Positions 35,334 to 47,087 of a stretch of 64,000 nucleotides of DNA are shown in pieces. The notes under the pieces were generated by a model that was not told the DNA's origin, made no database searches, and was given only the letters and a program-made list of their open reading frames with translations. A program made the translations under genes and the position numbers. The stretch comes from Ambrosia x helenae. Taxonomy: Eukaryota > Streptophyta > Magnoliopsida > Asterales > Asteraceae. The stretch lies in assembly GCA_030844895.1 (NCBI GenBank), contig CM061225.1:103182688-103246687 (forward strand). The letters run 5' to 3'. Each line of letters starts with the position of its first letter. Within the stretch, counting starts at the first letter, position 1.

Positions 35334-35485
35334 GATATTTTTTAATATTTCGGATTCGGATAATCTCCAATTATCTGGAATTTTTAAAAAATAGGATCCG
35401 AATCTGAATCCAAAATTTCGGATAATACAGATACGGATTTTCGGATTCGAATATGGATTCAGATTTTTTTAAACACCCCTAAATT
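34979..35485. mobile_element. MITE with GGATAATCCGAA arrays
   Basis: Inverted ends AGGGGTGTTCAAA and, reverse-complemented, AGGGGTGTTTAAA. Both shoulders are packed with palindromic words such as CGGATATCCG and CGGATAATCCG. TACCTATT occurs immediately before the left end and 4 bases past the right end, suggesting an 8-bp TSD (hAT-like) with a small indel. A (TA)n run lies inside. Confidence 0.65.
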
Positions 35486-35644
35486 ACCTATTTACATAGG
35501 TATACACCCCTCTCCAAGCTTGCGAGCCCAACTACATAGACGCCCCGCACTTGCTTCCGTGCCACTCAGATTTGGTAGGGCCTCCATCCCTAGAACGGAT
35601 AGTCTTAACACTTTTGAATTTGTTTTTGCTTTTACAGTTAATAA

Positions 35645-36298
35645 GACCATATGTAGTGAAGCGCGATTGTGAGCGTGAAGTGGAGAATCGCGCCCCCTAC
35701 ACCATTACGTAGGGGCACGAATGACTAAAAACCGTTTCCAGCGTTATATTTTTAGCGCCGAACAACATTTGTAATCGACCAATCAAACGATGACACCTCA
35801 CTTCAATTATTTTGGCTTTTATCTTTATTTCGATTCCATCGTTTCTGATTATAATATTGTCTTCATTCTTGTGGTGGTATGAAGCTGCTGAGAAGATGAG
35901 GGTATTTAGGGTTTTGTGGTTAAAAAGACAAGATGAGGGTATTTATATGAGATGCAGATGGGCTTGTTGTGTTTTAATGGGTCAAAATAATAAGCCCATT
36001 GATTTACTGATTGGACCCTGTAAAGAGGTATGCAATTATACAAATACTAGTCTTGGTGTAAATCCAATGTTATAATATTATTTGTAATTTTTTATATTAT
36101 TTGTGTTTTATTTTAATTATTTTGACTTAATTAATTAAAAAAATAATAAAATAAACAACCAATCACAAAGATGGGCCTTATGTTTTTCACCCCACCACTA
36201 CACCTCATTTTCACTTCAAGCCCCATGCTGACTTAGCTGCCACATGGACCAATATAAAACATGGGCCTTATCATACTCAAGCCCCACTACACATGGTC
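35645..36298. mobile_element. PIF/Harbinger-type MITE
   Basis: Ends GACCATATGTAGTG and, reverse-complemented, GACCATGTGTAGTGGGGC, with TSD TAA at 35642-35644 and 36299-36301. Its TIR nearly equals that of the deleted PIF element at 49895-51149. The open frame at 35812-36075 shows no domain and is probably fortuitous. Confidence 0.8.
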
Positions 36299-36501
36299 TA
36301 ACAATCCCATGTTGTAATTTAAATGGTTGTGTTTGAGAGTTTAACAGCAGTCTCATGTCTTTTATCTTTTTTTATATAATTTAACAAAAAGCAATATTTT
36401 CTTTAAACTTTGTTTATCTTTTTTTAAACATCCCATATCCAACTCCCTGTCTTTATCTCTATATTACTCACAAACAGTTGTGATATTCTTTTTTCTTGGT
36501 T

Positions 36502-38098
36502 TATAATGGAACATAAATTAGGAATATATTTGTATTATTAATTGTAATTATTTTGTAATTCCTTTCTCCCCAAGTTTAGGGATTTGTATATATTATGATG
36601 TGGTTATTTCGTCATAAATACAGTCGGATGGCAGTTTAGAATGGTACAAGGCTTGATTAGTATGTGATGATCGTAATAAAAAAATAGGGGTATATTGTGG
36701 TGAAACTTTTAGTCCTGTGGTCAAACCTGCAACCATTAGGACAGTCTTATCTTTGGCCCTTGTACAGTCCTGGTCCATTCATCAGTTGGACGTGACGAAT
36801 GCTTTTTTACATGGTAACCTCACAGAAACTGTATACATGTATCAACCCATGGGGTTTCGGCATCAGGACTTCCCCGATCACGTTTGTCTTCTTAAAAAGT
36901 CTCTTTACGGTTTGAAGCAAGCACCACGAGCCTGGTACCAACGATTCACAGATTTTGTTCTTTCCATTGGCTTCACCCAAAGTAAGTGTGATAACTTGCA
37001 ATTTACATACCACCACGGGGGTGCCACTGCTTATCTTCTTATCTACGTCGATGATATCATCTTGACAACACCCACAGATAACCTACGGGTTAACCTTATG
37101 TCTCGCCTCGCGGCGAAATTTGCAATGAAAGATCTTGGACATCTCAGTTATTTTTTTGGGTATTAATGTCTCACGCACAGGTAACTCCATGTTTCTCTCC
37201 TAGCACTCGTATGCTCTTGACATTATTGCTCGAGCCGGTATGCAATCTTGCAACCCATTCGCCACACCAGTTGACAGGAAACCGAAGCTCAGTTCCTCTT
37301 CGGGCGAGGCTTTCGACAATCCTACTCTGTACCATAGTTTAGCCGGGCTTTTCAATATCTTACCTTTACAAGGCGAGACATCAGTTATGTTGTTCAACAG
37401 ATATTTATTCACATGCATGATCTTAAGCTTGATCACTGGAACGCTCTGAAACGCATTCTGTGCTATATACAGGGCACATCTTCTTTCGGTCTTACTCTCT
37501 CCCCTGGCAGTACCACTCTTCAGGCATACACCGATGCAGATTGGGCAGGATGCCCGGACACTCGTCGTTCTACTTCTGGCTACTGTGTCTACATGGGTCA
37601 AAATCTCATCTCATGGTTTTCTAAACGGCAGTCCCATCTCTCGTTCCAGTGCAGAAGCGGAGTATCGGGTAGTTGCAAACGTTGTAGTTGAAATATGTTG
37701 GCTCTGAAATCTCCTGCTTGAGCTTCGTCACCCAGTTAGATCAGCGACTATTGTCTACTGTGATAACATCAGTGCTATATATCTTTCAGGCAATCCAGTT
37801 CAGCATCAACGTACTAAACACATCGAGCTGGATATTCACTTTGTTCGTGAACATGTTCAACGGGGAATCGTTCGCATCTTGCATACCCTGACACGTTTTC
37901 AGATTGCAGATATTTTCACTAAAGGGTTGCCAATAATTTTATTTGATGATTTCCGGTCTAGTCTCAACATTCGGCCACCTCTCGCTTCGACTGCGCGGGT
38001 GTAATGAAATATAAATTAGGAATATATTTTTATTATTAATTGTAATTATTTTGTAATTCATTTCTCCCCGAGTTTAGTGATTTGTATATATTATGATA
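36502..38098 (+). mobile_element. Ty1/copia retrotransposon remnant
   Basis: Direct repeats of about 97 bp (36502-36598 and 38000-38097), both with ATAAATTAGGAATATATTT and ending TATATATTATGA, are LTR fragments. The 3' copy starts TGTAATGAAAT right after the pol end. Gag, protease and integrase are deleted: the 5' LTR fragment is followed almost at once by RT. The 3' LTR is cut at 38098 by a Helitron end. Confidence 0.75.
36620..37990 (+). pseudogene. Copia pol fragment: reverse transcriptase and RNase H
   Basis: RT is open at 36717-37166: QLDVTNAFLHGNL, LKKSLYGLKQAPRAWYQRF, and the catalytic YVDDIIL block. A stop and frameshifts follow FFGY. RNase H appears at 37413-37691 as AYTDADWAGCPDTRRSTSGY, then frameshifts into CDNISAIYLSGNPV-type sequence and the C-terminal ADIFTKGLP block near 37910. 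The order RT then RNase H with integrase upstream (lost) is that of Ty1/copia. Inactive. Confidence 0.85.
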
Positions 38099-39939
38099 CT
38101 AGTTTTTATCCCGGAGCATTCCGGGTTGAAATATCTAATATAACATAATAAAATATATTATTATTATTATTTTAAACAAATCTCTTCCATAAGTTATTAT
38201 ATTCAAATACACCGTATGCACATGCGCATTTCACTATTAAATCACACTTTTGAATGAATTATCAATTACCATACTTAAATGATTATTAAATGGACACGAT
38301 ACAGATATATAAGGGGTCACAAATTCTATTCAATGATCATTAAATGGACGCAAAGTGAGATACAAAATACACTCGAACTCGTCAAGTGTTTATTCATGCA
38401 TATTATAACATAAATTGAAAATAAAACACATGTATGGCAACAAACATGAATAAACTTACAACACCTCTATATAAGACCTATAAAATAAGAAACGTGTACT
38501 GCATGCACATGTGCATTTCACTAATATTGTTAGATTTTTTTAGTGGTTTAACTTTCGGGCATACATATATGCATGCATCATCCTTCAAACAACAAATTTT
38601 TTTATACCAATTTGTTTTTATCATACAACTACATGTAGTCTCTACCAAACGTATTAACTCAAAAAAATTATCCATATTACAAACCAACTATGTTAACCAC
38701 CTACATACAAAATTCTAATGATCTCACAATCTCATGTTCACCAACATAACAAAATGTTAAACCAAACATACATTACACAAAATGTTATACAAACTTCTTT
38801 GTTTGTTTGACAATTTCCTTATCCCCAACCAAAGTTGATGTGGTGTAACGTGTGTTTGTTTCAAACGCCAATTTGCTTTTTTCATAACCTTCTTTTGAGC
38901 TGACTTCGTTGCCACTGTTTTAACACGCTTTGCTGTTTTTTTCTTTATTATACTTGCATCTGCACACACATTTGTCATAAAACACATTATATCACGTTCA
39001 TCCATAATTATGCACATGTGCATAATCAACAATCTATGTTAAATATTGCACAAATCAACATACCATCATTATTCGCCGTTTTAATATGTGTCCGCTTGTT
39101 TGACCTCGTTTGAACCTTCCTTTTTAATTCCAAATCTGCACATAGGATATTTTGTGTGAATAAACATCAAACATTTAATATTTCAAAAGATAAAACTACC
39201 CATATGCACATGTGCAATTCTATATAAATGTATTTAATACATAATAATAACCTGATTCAACTTCCTGATAAACAATTGTGCCATCACAAGCTTCTGCTTC
39301 TGGGAGATAAAACGGAACTCAATCAAGTTCTGCTATATAATAAATAAAAAACATAACATGGAACAAGGGAATACTAATTACATCAGCACTAAATAAATAA
39401 TTCCAACCTGATTCAACTTTCTGATTAACAATTGTGTCATCATCTTCACTTGCATCCGACAGCTTTTTTGTTCCTTTCTCCCTTGATTGTAATACAAATT
39501 TTACTTTTTTTTTTGCTGTTTCCCCTGTCTATTAACTACAAATAATAAATAACACATGAAAACCAATATTTCAACCTGAATGCACATGTGTAACAACATC
39601 ACTTTCGTAATTATAACAAAACATTTACAGATGTGCATTATTGTTGAACACTTACTTATAACAGTTTGTGATTTCACATTACTTTTAACATTATAACTAC
39701 GTTTTGCACATGTGCATTAACAATCTTAATGCATATGTGCATTCATAACACAATGCATACAAAATTATTTACTATTCCATAGATCATTTAAAAACAACAA
39801 AAAAAATAAAAATAAAATAAAATAAAAAACATGATTAAATTGTAAGCCATCTTTACGCTACTTCGAGATTAATCTACAACTAAAAAAATATATCTGCATA
39901 TGGAACATTGGAACACCAGATGCACAAGAAACTACATTA
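38099..39939 (-). mobile_element. Helitron 3' part, minus strand
   Basis: On the minus strand a perfect CCCGGA-GCAT-TCCGGG hairpin is followed after 7 nt by CTAG (38099-38102). The base next to it is A on the plus strand, as expected for A/T insertion. The body to the right has Lys-rich minus-strand frames (KKKTAKRVKTVATKSAQKKV near 38900) and an acidic patch (KLSDASEDDDTIVNQK near 39430) separated by intron-like gaps. These may be the tail of an RPA-like gene, but I could not see its OB or zinc domains. The palindrome GCACATGTGC recurs through this stretch. Confidence 0.55.
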
Positions 39940-40639
39940 AATTAAATAGAGTTAATAGCCAATTTCGTCCCTGAGGTTTGGGCCAGTTTGCCACTTCAGT
40001 ACAAAAGTTTTTTTTTTTGCAATTCCTTCCCTGAGGTTTGGATTTTTTTGCCAAATTCGTCCTTTTCACTAACCCAGTTAAAAAATCTCGTTAAGGTCAG
40101 GGGTATTTTTGTCTTTTTACCTGACCTTTTATTTTTTAATATTTTTTATCAAATGGGACCCACCTGTAATTTATAACACAACCTTCTTCCCCAAATATCT
40201 AACCCTAACCCCTTCAATCAATAATAGCCTAGACTTGAACCACTGCTGCTTATTACCATAACCGAGTCATCACTTTCACCTCAAACATTTGGCTTAACCA
40301 CCACCAGTACCATCACTACCAACTCCTACTCCATCAACGTGACCTCCACCCTTCAACGAACCAACCTTCATCATCAATTGTTTATCATCGAAACCCTAAT
40401 AAAACTTCCTTAATAATAATCCATTCAACAAATATCAGTAACAAGACTAGAAATCTAGAAGATAATCAGATCTTACCCGCCTATAGAACCCCTAATCTGA
40501 ACCACCGCCGCCGTCACCATCTCAGTCACCGTCGTCCTCCTTTCTTCCTTCACTCTCCGTGTCTCTCTCTCTAGCCTTCTCTCTCTCCTGATCTATCAAT
40601 AATAGGGTTGGGAAAAGGGTGTGGGTGTTATTGATAAGA

Positions 40640-40983
40640 AAATGGTGGAGGTTGTGACGTTTGGCCGGAGTTCCCCCGGTGCTTGTAAAGCACTTTGAAC
40701 ATCAAAGCCTTTAGATGGACCCAGAAATAGTTCCTGCAATAAATAAAAGACAATAATATTATGAAGGTGGGCAAAATGAAATTGTGAATGTTGGAGTAAG
40801 CAACCTTGTTGGATTGGAGGATATGAATGAAGCCGGGTGTAAGATGATGAGAAGCTGCTGCAGCTGCTGCTTTTAAATCGAAAGGATTGTCAAGGCAGGT
40901 GGCAGCTGTAAGAGGGGTTTTATCTCCAACTAGGGCAAGATAGTTGGTCAAGATAGTAGCACCGTAACCAAAGGCAACGGCCA
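40640..40983 (-). pseudogene. Captured alpha/beta-hydrolase (EMB8-like) fragment, downstream part
   Basis: The minus strand reads VAFGYGATILTNYLALVGDK, TPLTAATCLDNPFDL, LTPGFIHILQSNK, then a 71-bp intron (GT at 40804-40803, AG at 40735-40734), then ELFLGPSKGFDVQSALQAPG. These blocks resemble plant embryogenesis-associated EMB8-like alpha/beta hydrolases. The VAFGYGA segment falls where the nucleophile elbow lies in this fold, but there is no canonical G-x-S-x-G. It continues from the segment at 48646-48790 across the LTR-element insertion. Confidence 0.7.
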
Positions 40984-41020
40984 TGTGACATCCGTCACTT
41001 TTTCATTATATATATATATT

Positions 41021-41058
<38 letters not shown>

Positions 41059-41227
41059 TAATAGATCTAGTTCAACACACTTGAAACACCATAACCAAAC
41101 CTTAAAGCCCAAACCTTTTTTTTTATTAATTATGATCTGGCCCAACAGCAGGCCGGCCCATCAGACAACCATCCAGCCCATCCCATTTGCTCCCCTTGTC
41201 TGTTTAGAAAAAAAGAAGAGAAAAACA

Positions 41228-41300
41228 CGCTGGGGCCGGGGTTCGAACCCGAGCCGGCCAGCGAACAACCACACGCCACAACCACCTGAGCCAAGGGCTC
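41228..41300 (-). promoter_or_regulatory. tRNA-like module in LARD 5' LTR, leftward
   Basis: On the minus strand a near-consensus A-box TGGCTCAGGTGG (41282-41293) and B-box GGGTTCGAACCCC (41238-41250) are followed by GTGTTTTTCTC, an oligo-T terminator. The best A-box match of the series. Confidence 0.6.
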
Positions 41301-41915
41301 ACATCTGATGAATCCCAATCCTTATTATACTTAAACCCAAATTACAAGCCTCATCTCTTTCCCCTTCCTTTCCTGTTAGCGCGCAGCAGCAGATTTTTTT
41401 TGAGTTTTCCAATTATAACCAATCCATTTGCTTAATTAACGCGTAGTTGACTCGCAAACGTGATTAGCGGCCATTATTGAGTCTTCACACGGCTATCAAT
41501 ATTCAATTCTTACCAAATTCATGACATTTACGCGCATGCATTAACGACGGGTCAAAACATTACCATTTCGTATACCTGAATCTCCCACTATAAATTGAGG
41601 CTTTCAGTCCACCTTATACTCGCCACAAAACAAACCCTCACTCCCTAATTCTGTAAACAAGCTATCGTTTTCAAAGAATCTCGTACAGTTGACTTTTTGT
41701 TGACTACATCGAATCACACGATATTGGTTTGTAAGTATCCAATTCCTTAGTTGAGATTGTTAATCGGCCCTTGTATGTCATAAGCCCCATGATTAATTGG
41801 CCTATAATCACGTATATAGGTTGATTAGATAATTAGGGTTCATGCCAATTTGGGGATAATCTGATTTGAACTAGTGTATTTATTTTATTTTTAACAGACT
41901 TAAATCACAACCACA

Positions 41916-41990
41916 GGCCTAGGCCAAGTGGTTGTGATCGCTGCTCGTGACCATGGGTACCCGGGTTCGAGTCCCGGCTACTGCCCTTTT
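41916..41990 (+). promoter_or_regulatory. tRNA-like module in LARD 5' LTR, rightward
   Basis: A-box TAGGCCAAGTGG (41920-41931), B-box GGGTTCGAGTCCC (41963-41975) and TTTTT directly after. The acceptor-like pairing seen in the gypsy copy is not kept. Confidence 0.55.
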
Positions 41991-43548
41991 TGCTTCTTTT
42001 TATTTCTTTAAAACAAAACTATTTTATATATATATATATATATTAAACCTTTTAATCTTTTAAATTCATTTTAAAATATGAAAACTATTTTATAAATTCT
42101 AAAAAAATTATATTTGTTTAATCTGAGATAAAAGTTTTATTTATAATTTTTATTTTTCAGAAATTCATTTATTTAATATTTATAATAATTAAATCATTTT
42201 CATACTATTATATTTATAAAAATCCATTTATATATCAAAACAATTTTATTAAATTCTCCAAAATTTATCCTGACTTTTTATAAAGTTAAACTTTACTGAA
42301 ATAATTTTTAATTCAGTAAAATCTTTTATTTTATATTTTTAATCAATTTTTGTTAGTTTTAATCATAATTAAATCATAATAAATTCAATTTTTGTTATTT
42401 TTGCACCAAAATTTTATAAAAATTATTTCTGATCATTTAGAACAGAAATATGAATTTTAAACTAAAAATTATTTAATTTTAATATTTTTAAATATTAAAG
42501 TTAGATTTTGACAATTTGTTAAATAGATTAAATAATCTATTTTAAAGAAAATAATTTCATAAAAATTATTTTTATACTTTAAACATATTATTGTGATCAT
42601 CTTAAACTTAAAAAGATTTTTAGTTATTTATTTACTAAATTTCTCTCAATTGACGAATATTTTTAATAGTAATCAAACGAGCAATTATCCCCAATTCGAA
42701 GCCCTAGAAATACCTATATCCTAGAGTTATTTCTCTTACACATTATCGAATACTTTAGGTTGATCATTTGGGAGTAATCTCAATTCGTATTTCGTTGTCC
42801 AAGTTCAAATTCAAGTTATTACGTGAACTGTGAGTATTCCTATCCCCTTTTTACTTTTATACATTTTTGGGGTGATTCATGTACACTATTACAAGTCCAA
42901 ATTCAAATTTACATTTTACAAATACAATTCTAGTACTATGTGCATTGCTTACAACGTGCTTTATGCTTAGACATTACATGTGGATTACATTTGTACTTAG
43001 TGAAATCATTAACATGGTACAAGCCGACCTTAACATTGGATAGCGCTATTTGGATTGACAACCCGCCTAGGTTGATTCTCCCCCTTTTTCATCGGAGAAT
43101 CCGTGGCCAGTGTTAAGTTATTATCCATTTGTTGGATAAGTACACTACAGTTCATACAGTACATTATACAGTCACAGGGTTGATTTCGCTCATTTGTATG
43201 ATACATAGTTTACATATTTGCACTGTAGCTTGCACTTGAATTGTATAACTTTTCAACCTACTATACATATCAAAACTAGGAATGCTCACCAACATTTCAT
43301 ATGTTGACCAAATCTATTTTGTACATGTTTCAGGTGCAGTTTGATCTAGTGCTTTAACAAGAGACATTAGTGCTTTATTTTATTTCAGTTACTTCAATAT
43401 TTACATTTCATTTAGACAATGTATTTCCATTTCAATGTAAGACAGTTATTGGTTTATTCAATAATATTTACATTTTAGTACCATGTGCTTTTGAACAATC
43501 GTCACTACGTGGCACCTCGATGATTCCGCCATCGGTTGGGGTGTTACA

Positions 43549-46064
43549 GATTGGTATCAGAGCCATGGTTATAGGGAACTAGGTTATTAGATAAAATGGC
43601 CTAGACTATAACCGAACTTTAACTTGCATGCATAATATTTCCTGAATTACCCTACCCCTCATTTCTCCCTACTTTCCTCCTTCTATCTTTCCCTTCTTCC
43701 CTCTCTCTATTCTTCTTATTTTTCATCATGGTGCATAGAGATGGTATCCTACAGAGAGTGTAAAGTTTACATCATCATACGGGAACAGTACCTTTTATGA
43801 AGACACTCTTAGGCATAATGCCTACTCTTACTTTTGTTCCTTCAAAGTTGTTGAACTTTAATGAGTGTGATAAGGACACGTGCAATCTGGAAGGGTGGAC
43901 GCCTGTACACTGGGTTTTCTGGCATAGGCAAGCATAGCGCATAAATCCATTTACGGACCTGTTATGCTTACCTGGGGATTCCTGGAGTGAGTGTCCACTT
44001 ATAGGCTAAAGCATGTCTTCTTTGATCACCGTTGGGTTCAAACTCCTTGAAAAGTCAACGTTCTTGTTGGGCTTTACAGCTAGACAAGGGCACTCCAAGC
44101 ATTTATGCAAGTTTTACAATAATACTCTCTCCTTTCATAAACAATATCCTATATATCATGATTTTCATATATTGTTTACAAGTTCATACTTTCATAACCA
44201 TCTATGGATTTCACAATCACACTTCACCTTACCCTCTTAGCCACTTTTTAAATATTCAACACCCTACCCAAATCATATTATTTCTTTTCTCCACATGTTA
44301 TTTATTTTAAAAAAACTATAACCTCATACTTTAGCACAAACTAAAGATTTCTAAAACTAGTTGTATTACTTAGCAACATTACAAAGTACGTATTTTCCTC
44401 GAACTTAAATTCAATTGATTATTTATTGACGTAACAAACGATTTTGTATATAATGTTTTAAACTATTACAAAGCCTACTTAGCTCGTACTATTTAACAAC
44501 TCTTGCCTTATGTACAAAACCAAATTTTGAAAATATTTATTTTTTTTGGAATAATATCTAGTCTCTAGATTCTCCATCAACACTCACCCATTTTCAACTT
44601 GTTCAAATTTTTACAATATTTTGCATATACCACAATTATGTTTTCTTATACACTTGATTATAACCTTTGATCCAAACCCCAAAATTTACACTGCTATATA
44701 AACTCCTTACTATAAAATAAACCCTTTATCAACTATCTTCACATTCAATATCGCTCACAACCTTGATTCTGCTTCAAGATTTTTCATCATCCTCTCAAAA
44801 ACTAAATTCATATCCTTCACCTTCTCACACATGAACTAGTTACCCATGATAATCAAACTACTAAAAACCTGATACTTGATTCTACAGGATTTTCCCAAAA
44901 CATCATTGTTTATGAAACTTGATTTTCCCTTAATTTGACTATTCACTGGACATTTAATTATTCTTGATACTCGTGTTTTCATTTTCTTGATCTTATTATC
45001 ATTTTGTACCCAATTATGACATACTCATAGGCATATAACATCTAGAGATTTCCTTGCATACTATTATGTACGAACACAAATTGGTAATCTATCATATTGG
45101 TTACGTTTATTTTAATCGTACACTTACACTTATTTGAAACGTTTAGACTTGATACTTGATCTTACAGAGCTTTTCTAAGAAAACATCATTGCTTATTATA
45201 TGAAACTTGATTTTTCCTTTAACTTGACTATTCATTAATTATTCATGATACTCGTAAACATTTAATTATTCATGATAACACTTACACTTAATGGTTGTAG
45301 TACTTACAAACTTGCTTGCATAAACATGCTATCAATTTGCAATCTATGTGAATAATAATTATTGCACTTAATAGAGGTCATCATGCCTTTTTCAACAGTC
45401 GGGAGAGGCCCTACAACCTGCTCCACGACTGGTGAAGGCTATTGAACATACTCAACGATTGGTAGAGGTCACTATGCCTTTTCAAACAGTCGGGAGAGGC
45501 CCTACAACCTACTCCACGACTGGTGGAGGCTATCGAACCTGCTCAACAATCGGTGGGGTCATAGAAGGACACAAAACCCTAATGTAAGGTAAATTGATGA
45601 TTCCGGTCCGGAACGTAATCATGAATTTACAGGTACATTAGAGTAGTGTGAAATTCTATGAGAGTTTCTGGGAAGATGTCCAGTACGTTTTCAAGGTATC
45701 AAAGGTGTGGTGGGTTAGCTGCGGTACACCCTGTATACAAACACTAATGATGCATTGAAAGTGAGACTGGAGGTCGGATCAGGAACAAACTCTGTTTACT
45801 TGGTAGTTCATCTAGTCTTTTTATAGTCAATCAACTCATGCATTTATTTTAGGAGTCCTAAAACTTGAAGTAGTAATTTACTAGATTCTTACTCTCTTTA
45901 CCCTTTCGAGACGAAACTAATCCAATCCTTGACTCACACCTATCAAACCTTTTACCCAAATCATTCGAATTTTCCAAACCACAGTCATCGTAATTTTTAC
46001 CCAAGCATCCATAACCCTATGTTTCTAATAACTTCGGGACGAAGTTTCTAAAAGTAGGGGATGC
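43549..46064 (+). other. LARD interior: PBS, leader, non-coding body, PPT
   Basis: PBS TGGTATCAGAGCCATGG starts at 43552. Near 43876 the leader has ACACGTGCAATCTGGAAGGG followed by a GACGCCTGTA-type stretch, as in the gypsy leader at 15331. The body is AT-rich with no gag-pol trace. A 91-bp tandem repeat (45373-45560; GTCGGGAGAGGCCCTACAAC twice) and two related blocks near 44870 and 45150 are present. The end has hairpin AACTTC-GGGAC-GAAGTT (46030-46046) and PPT AAAAGTAGGGGATGC. Confidence 0.85.
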
Positions 46065-46105
46065 TGTGACATCCGTCACTTTTTCATTATATATATATAT
46101 ATATT

Positions 46106-46155
<50 letters not shown>

Positions 46156-46324
46156 TAATAGATCTAGTTCAACACACTTGAAACACCATAACCAAACCTT
46201 AAAGCCCAAACCTTTTTTTTTATTAATTATGATCTGGCCCAATAGCAGGCCGGCCCATCAGACAACCATCCAGCCCATCCCATTTGCTCCCCTTGTCTGT
46301 TTAGAAAAAAAGAAGAGAAAAACA

Positions 46325-46397
46325 CGCTGGGGCCGGGGTTCGAACCCGAGCCGGCCAGCGAACAACCACACGCCACAACCACCTGAGCCAAGGGCTC
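46325..46397 (-). promoter_or_regulatory. tRNA-like module in LARD 3' LTR, leftward
   Basis: Same A-box (46379-46390) and B-box (46335-46347) as the 5' LTR copy. Confidence 0.6.
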
Positions 46398-47012
46398 ACA
46401 TCTGATGAATCCCAATCCTTATTATACTTAAACCCAAATTACAAGCCTCATCTCTTTCCCCTTCCTTTCCTGTTAGCGCGCAGCAGCAGATTTTTTTTGA
46501 GTTTTCCAATTATAACCAATCCATTTGCTTAATTAACGCGTAGTTGACTCGCAAACGTGATTAGCGGCCATTATTGAGTCTTCACACGGCTATCAATATT
46601 CAATTCTTACCAAATTCATGACATTTACGCGCATGCATTAACGACGGGTCAAAACATTACCATTTCGTATACCTGAATCTCCCACTATAAATTGAGGCTT
46701 TCAGTCCACCTTATACTCGCCACAAAACAAACCCTCACTCCCTAATTCTGTAAACAAGCTATCGTTTTCAAAGAATCTCGTACAGTTGACTTTTTGTTGA
46801 CTACATCGAATCACACGATATTGGTTTGTAAGTATCCAATTCCTTAGTTGAGATTGTTAATCGGCCCTTGTATGTCATAAGCCCCATGATTAATTGGCCT
46901 ATAATCACGTATATAGGTTGATTAGATAATTAGGGTTCATGCCAATTTGGGGATAATCTGATTTGAACTAGTGTATTTATTTTATTTTTAACAGACTTAA
47001 ATCACAACCACA

Positions 47013-47087
47013 GGCCTAGGCCAAGTGGTTGTGATCGCTGCTCGTGACCATGGGTACCCGGGTTCGAGTCCCGGCTACTGCCCTTTT
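47013..47087 (+). promoter_or_regulatory. tRNA-like module in LARD 3' LTR, rightward
   Basis: Same A-box (47017-47028) and B-box (47060-47072), followed by TTTTT. Confidence 0.55.

Larger units (their letters stand above)
40984..43548 (+). repeat. 5' LTR of the LARD-like element
   Basis: Contains (TAA)n near 41025, a TATA-like ACTATAAATTG at about 41588, two divergent tRNA-like modules and an AT-rich second half alignable by eye with that of the gypsy LTR (for example AAATCATAATAAATTCAATT). Confidence 0.93.

Noticed and set aside
35812..36075. Small membrane-protein-like frame (hydrophobic N-terminus)
   Set aside because: It lies within a PIF-type MITE, has no homologous feel, and the hydrophobic start is encoded by AT-rich sequence.
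38219..39745. CRISPR-like array from the repeated GCACATGTGC palindromes
   Set aside because: Spacing is irregular, repeats are only 10-12 bases, and the sequence is clearly plant nuclear DNA.
40985..41308. Open frame coding a poly-Asn run at the start of the LARD LTR
   Set aside because: It is the (TAA)n microsatellite read as codons; the same frame is shifted in the 3' LTR.
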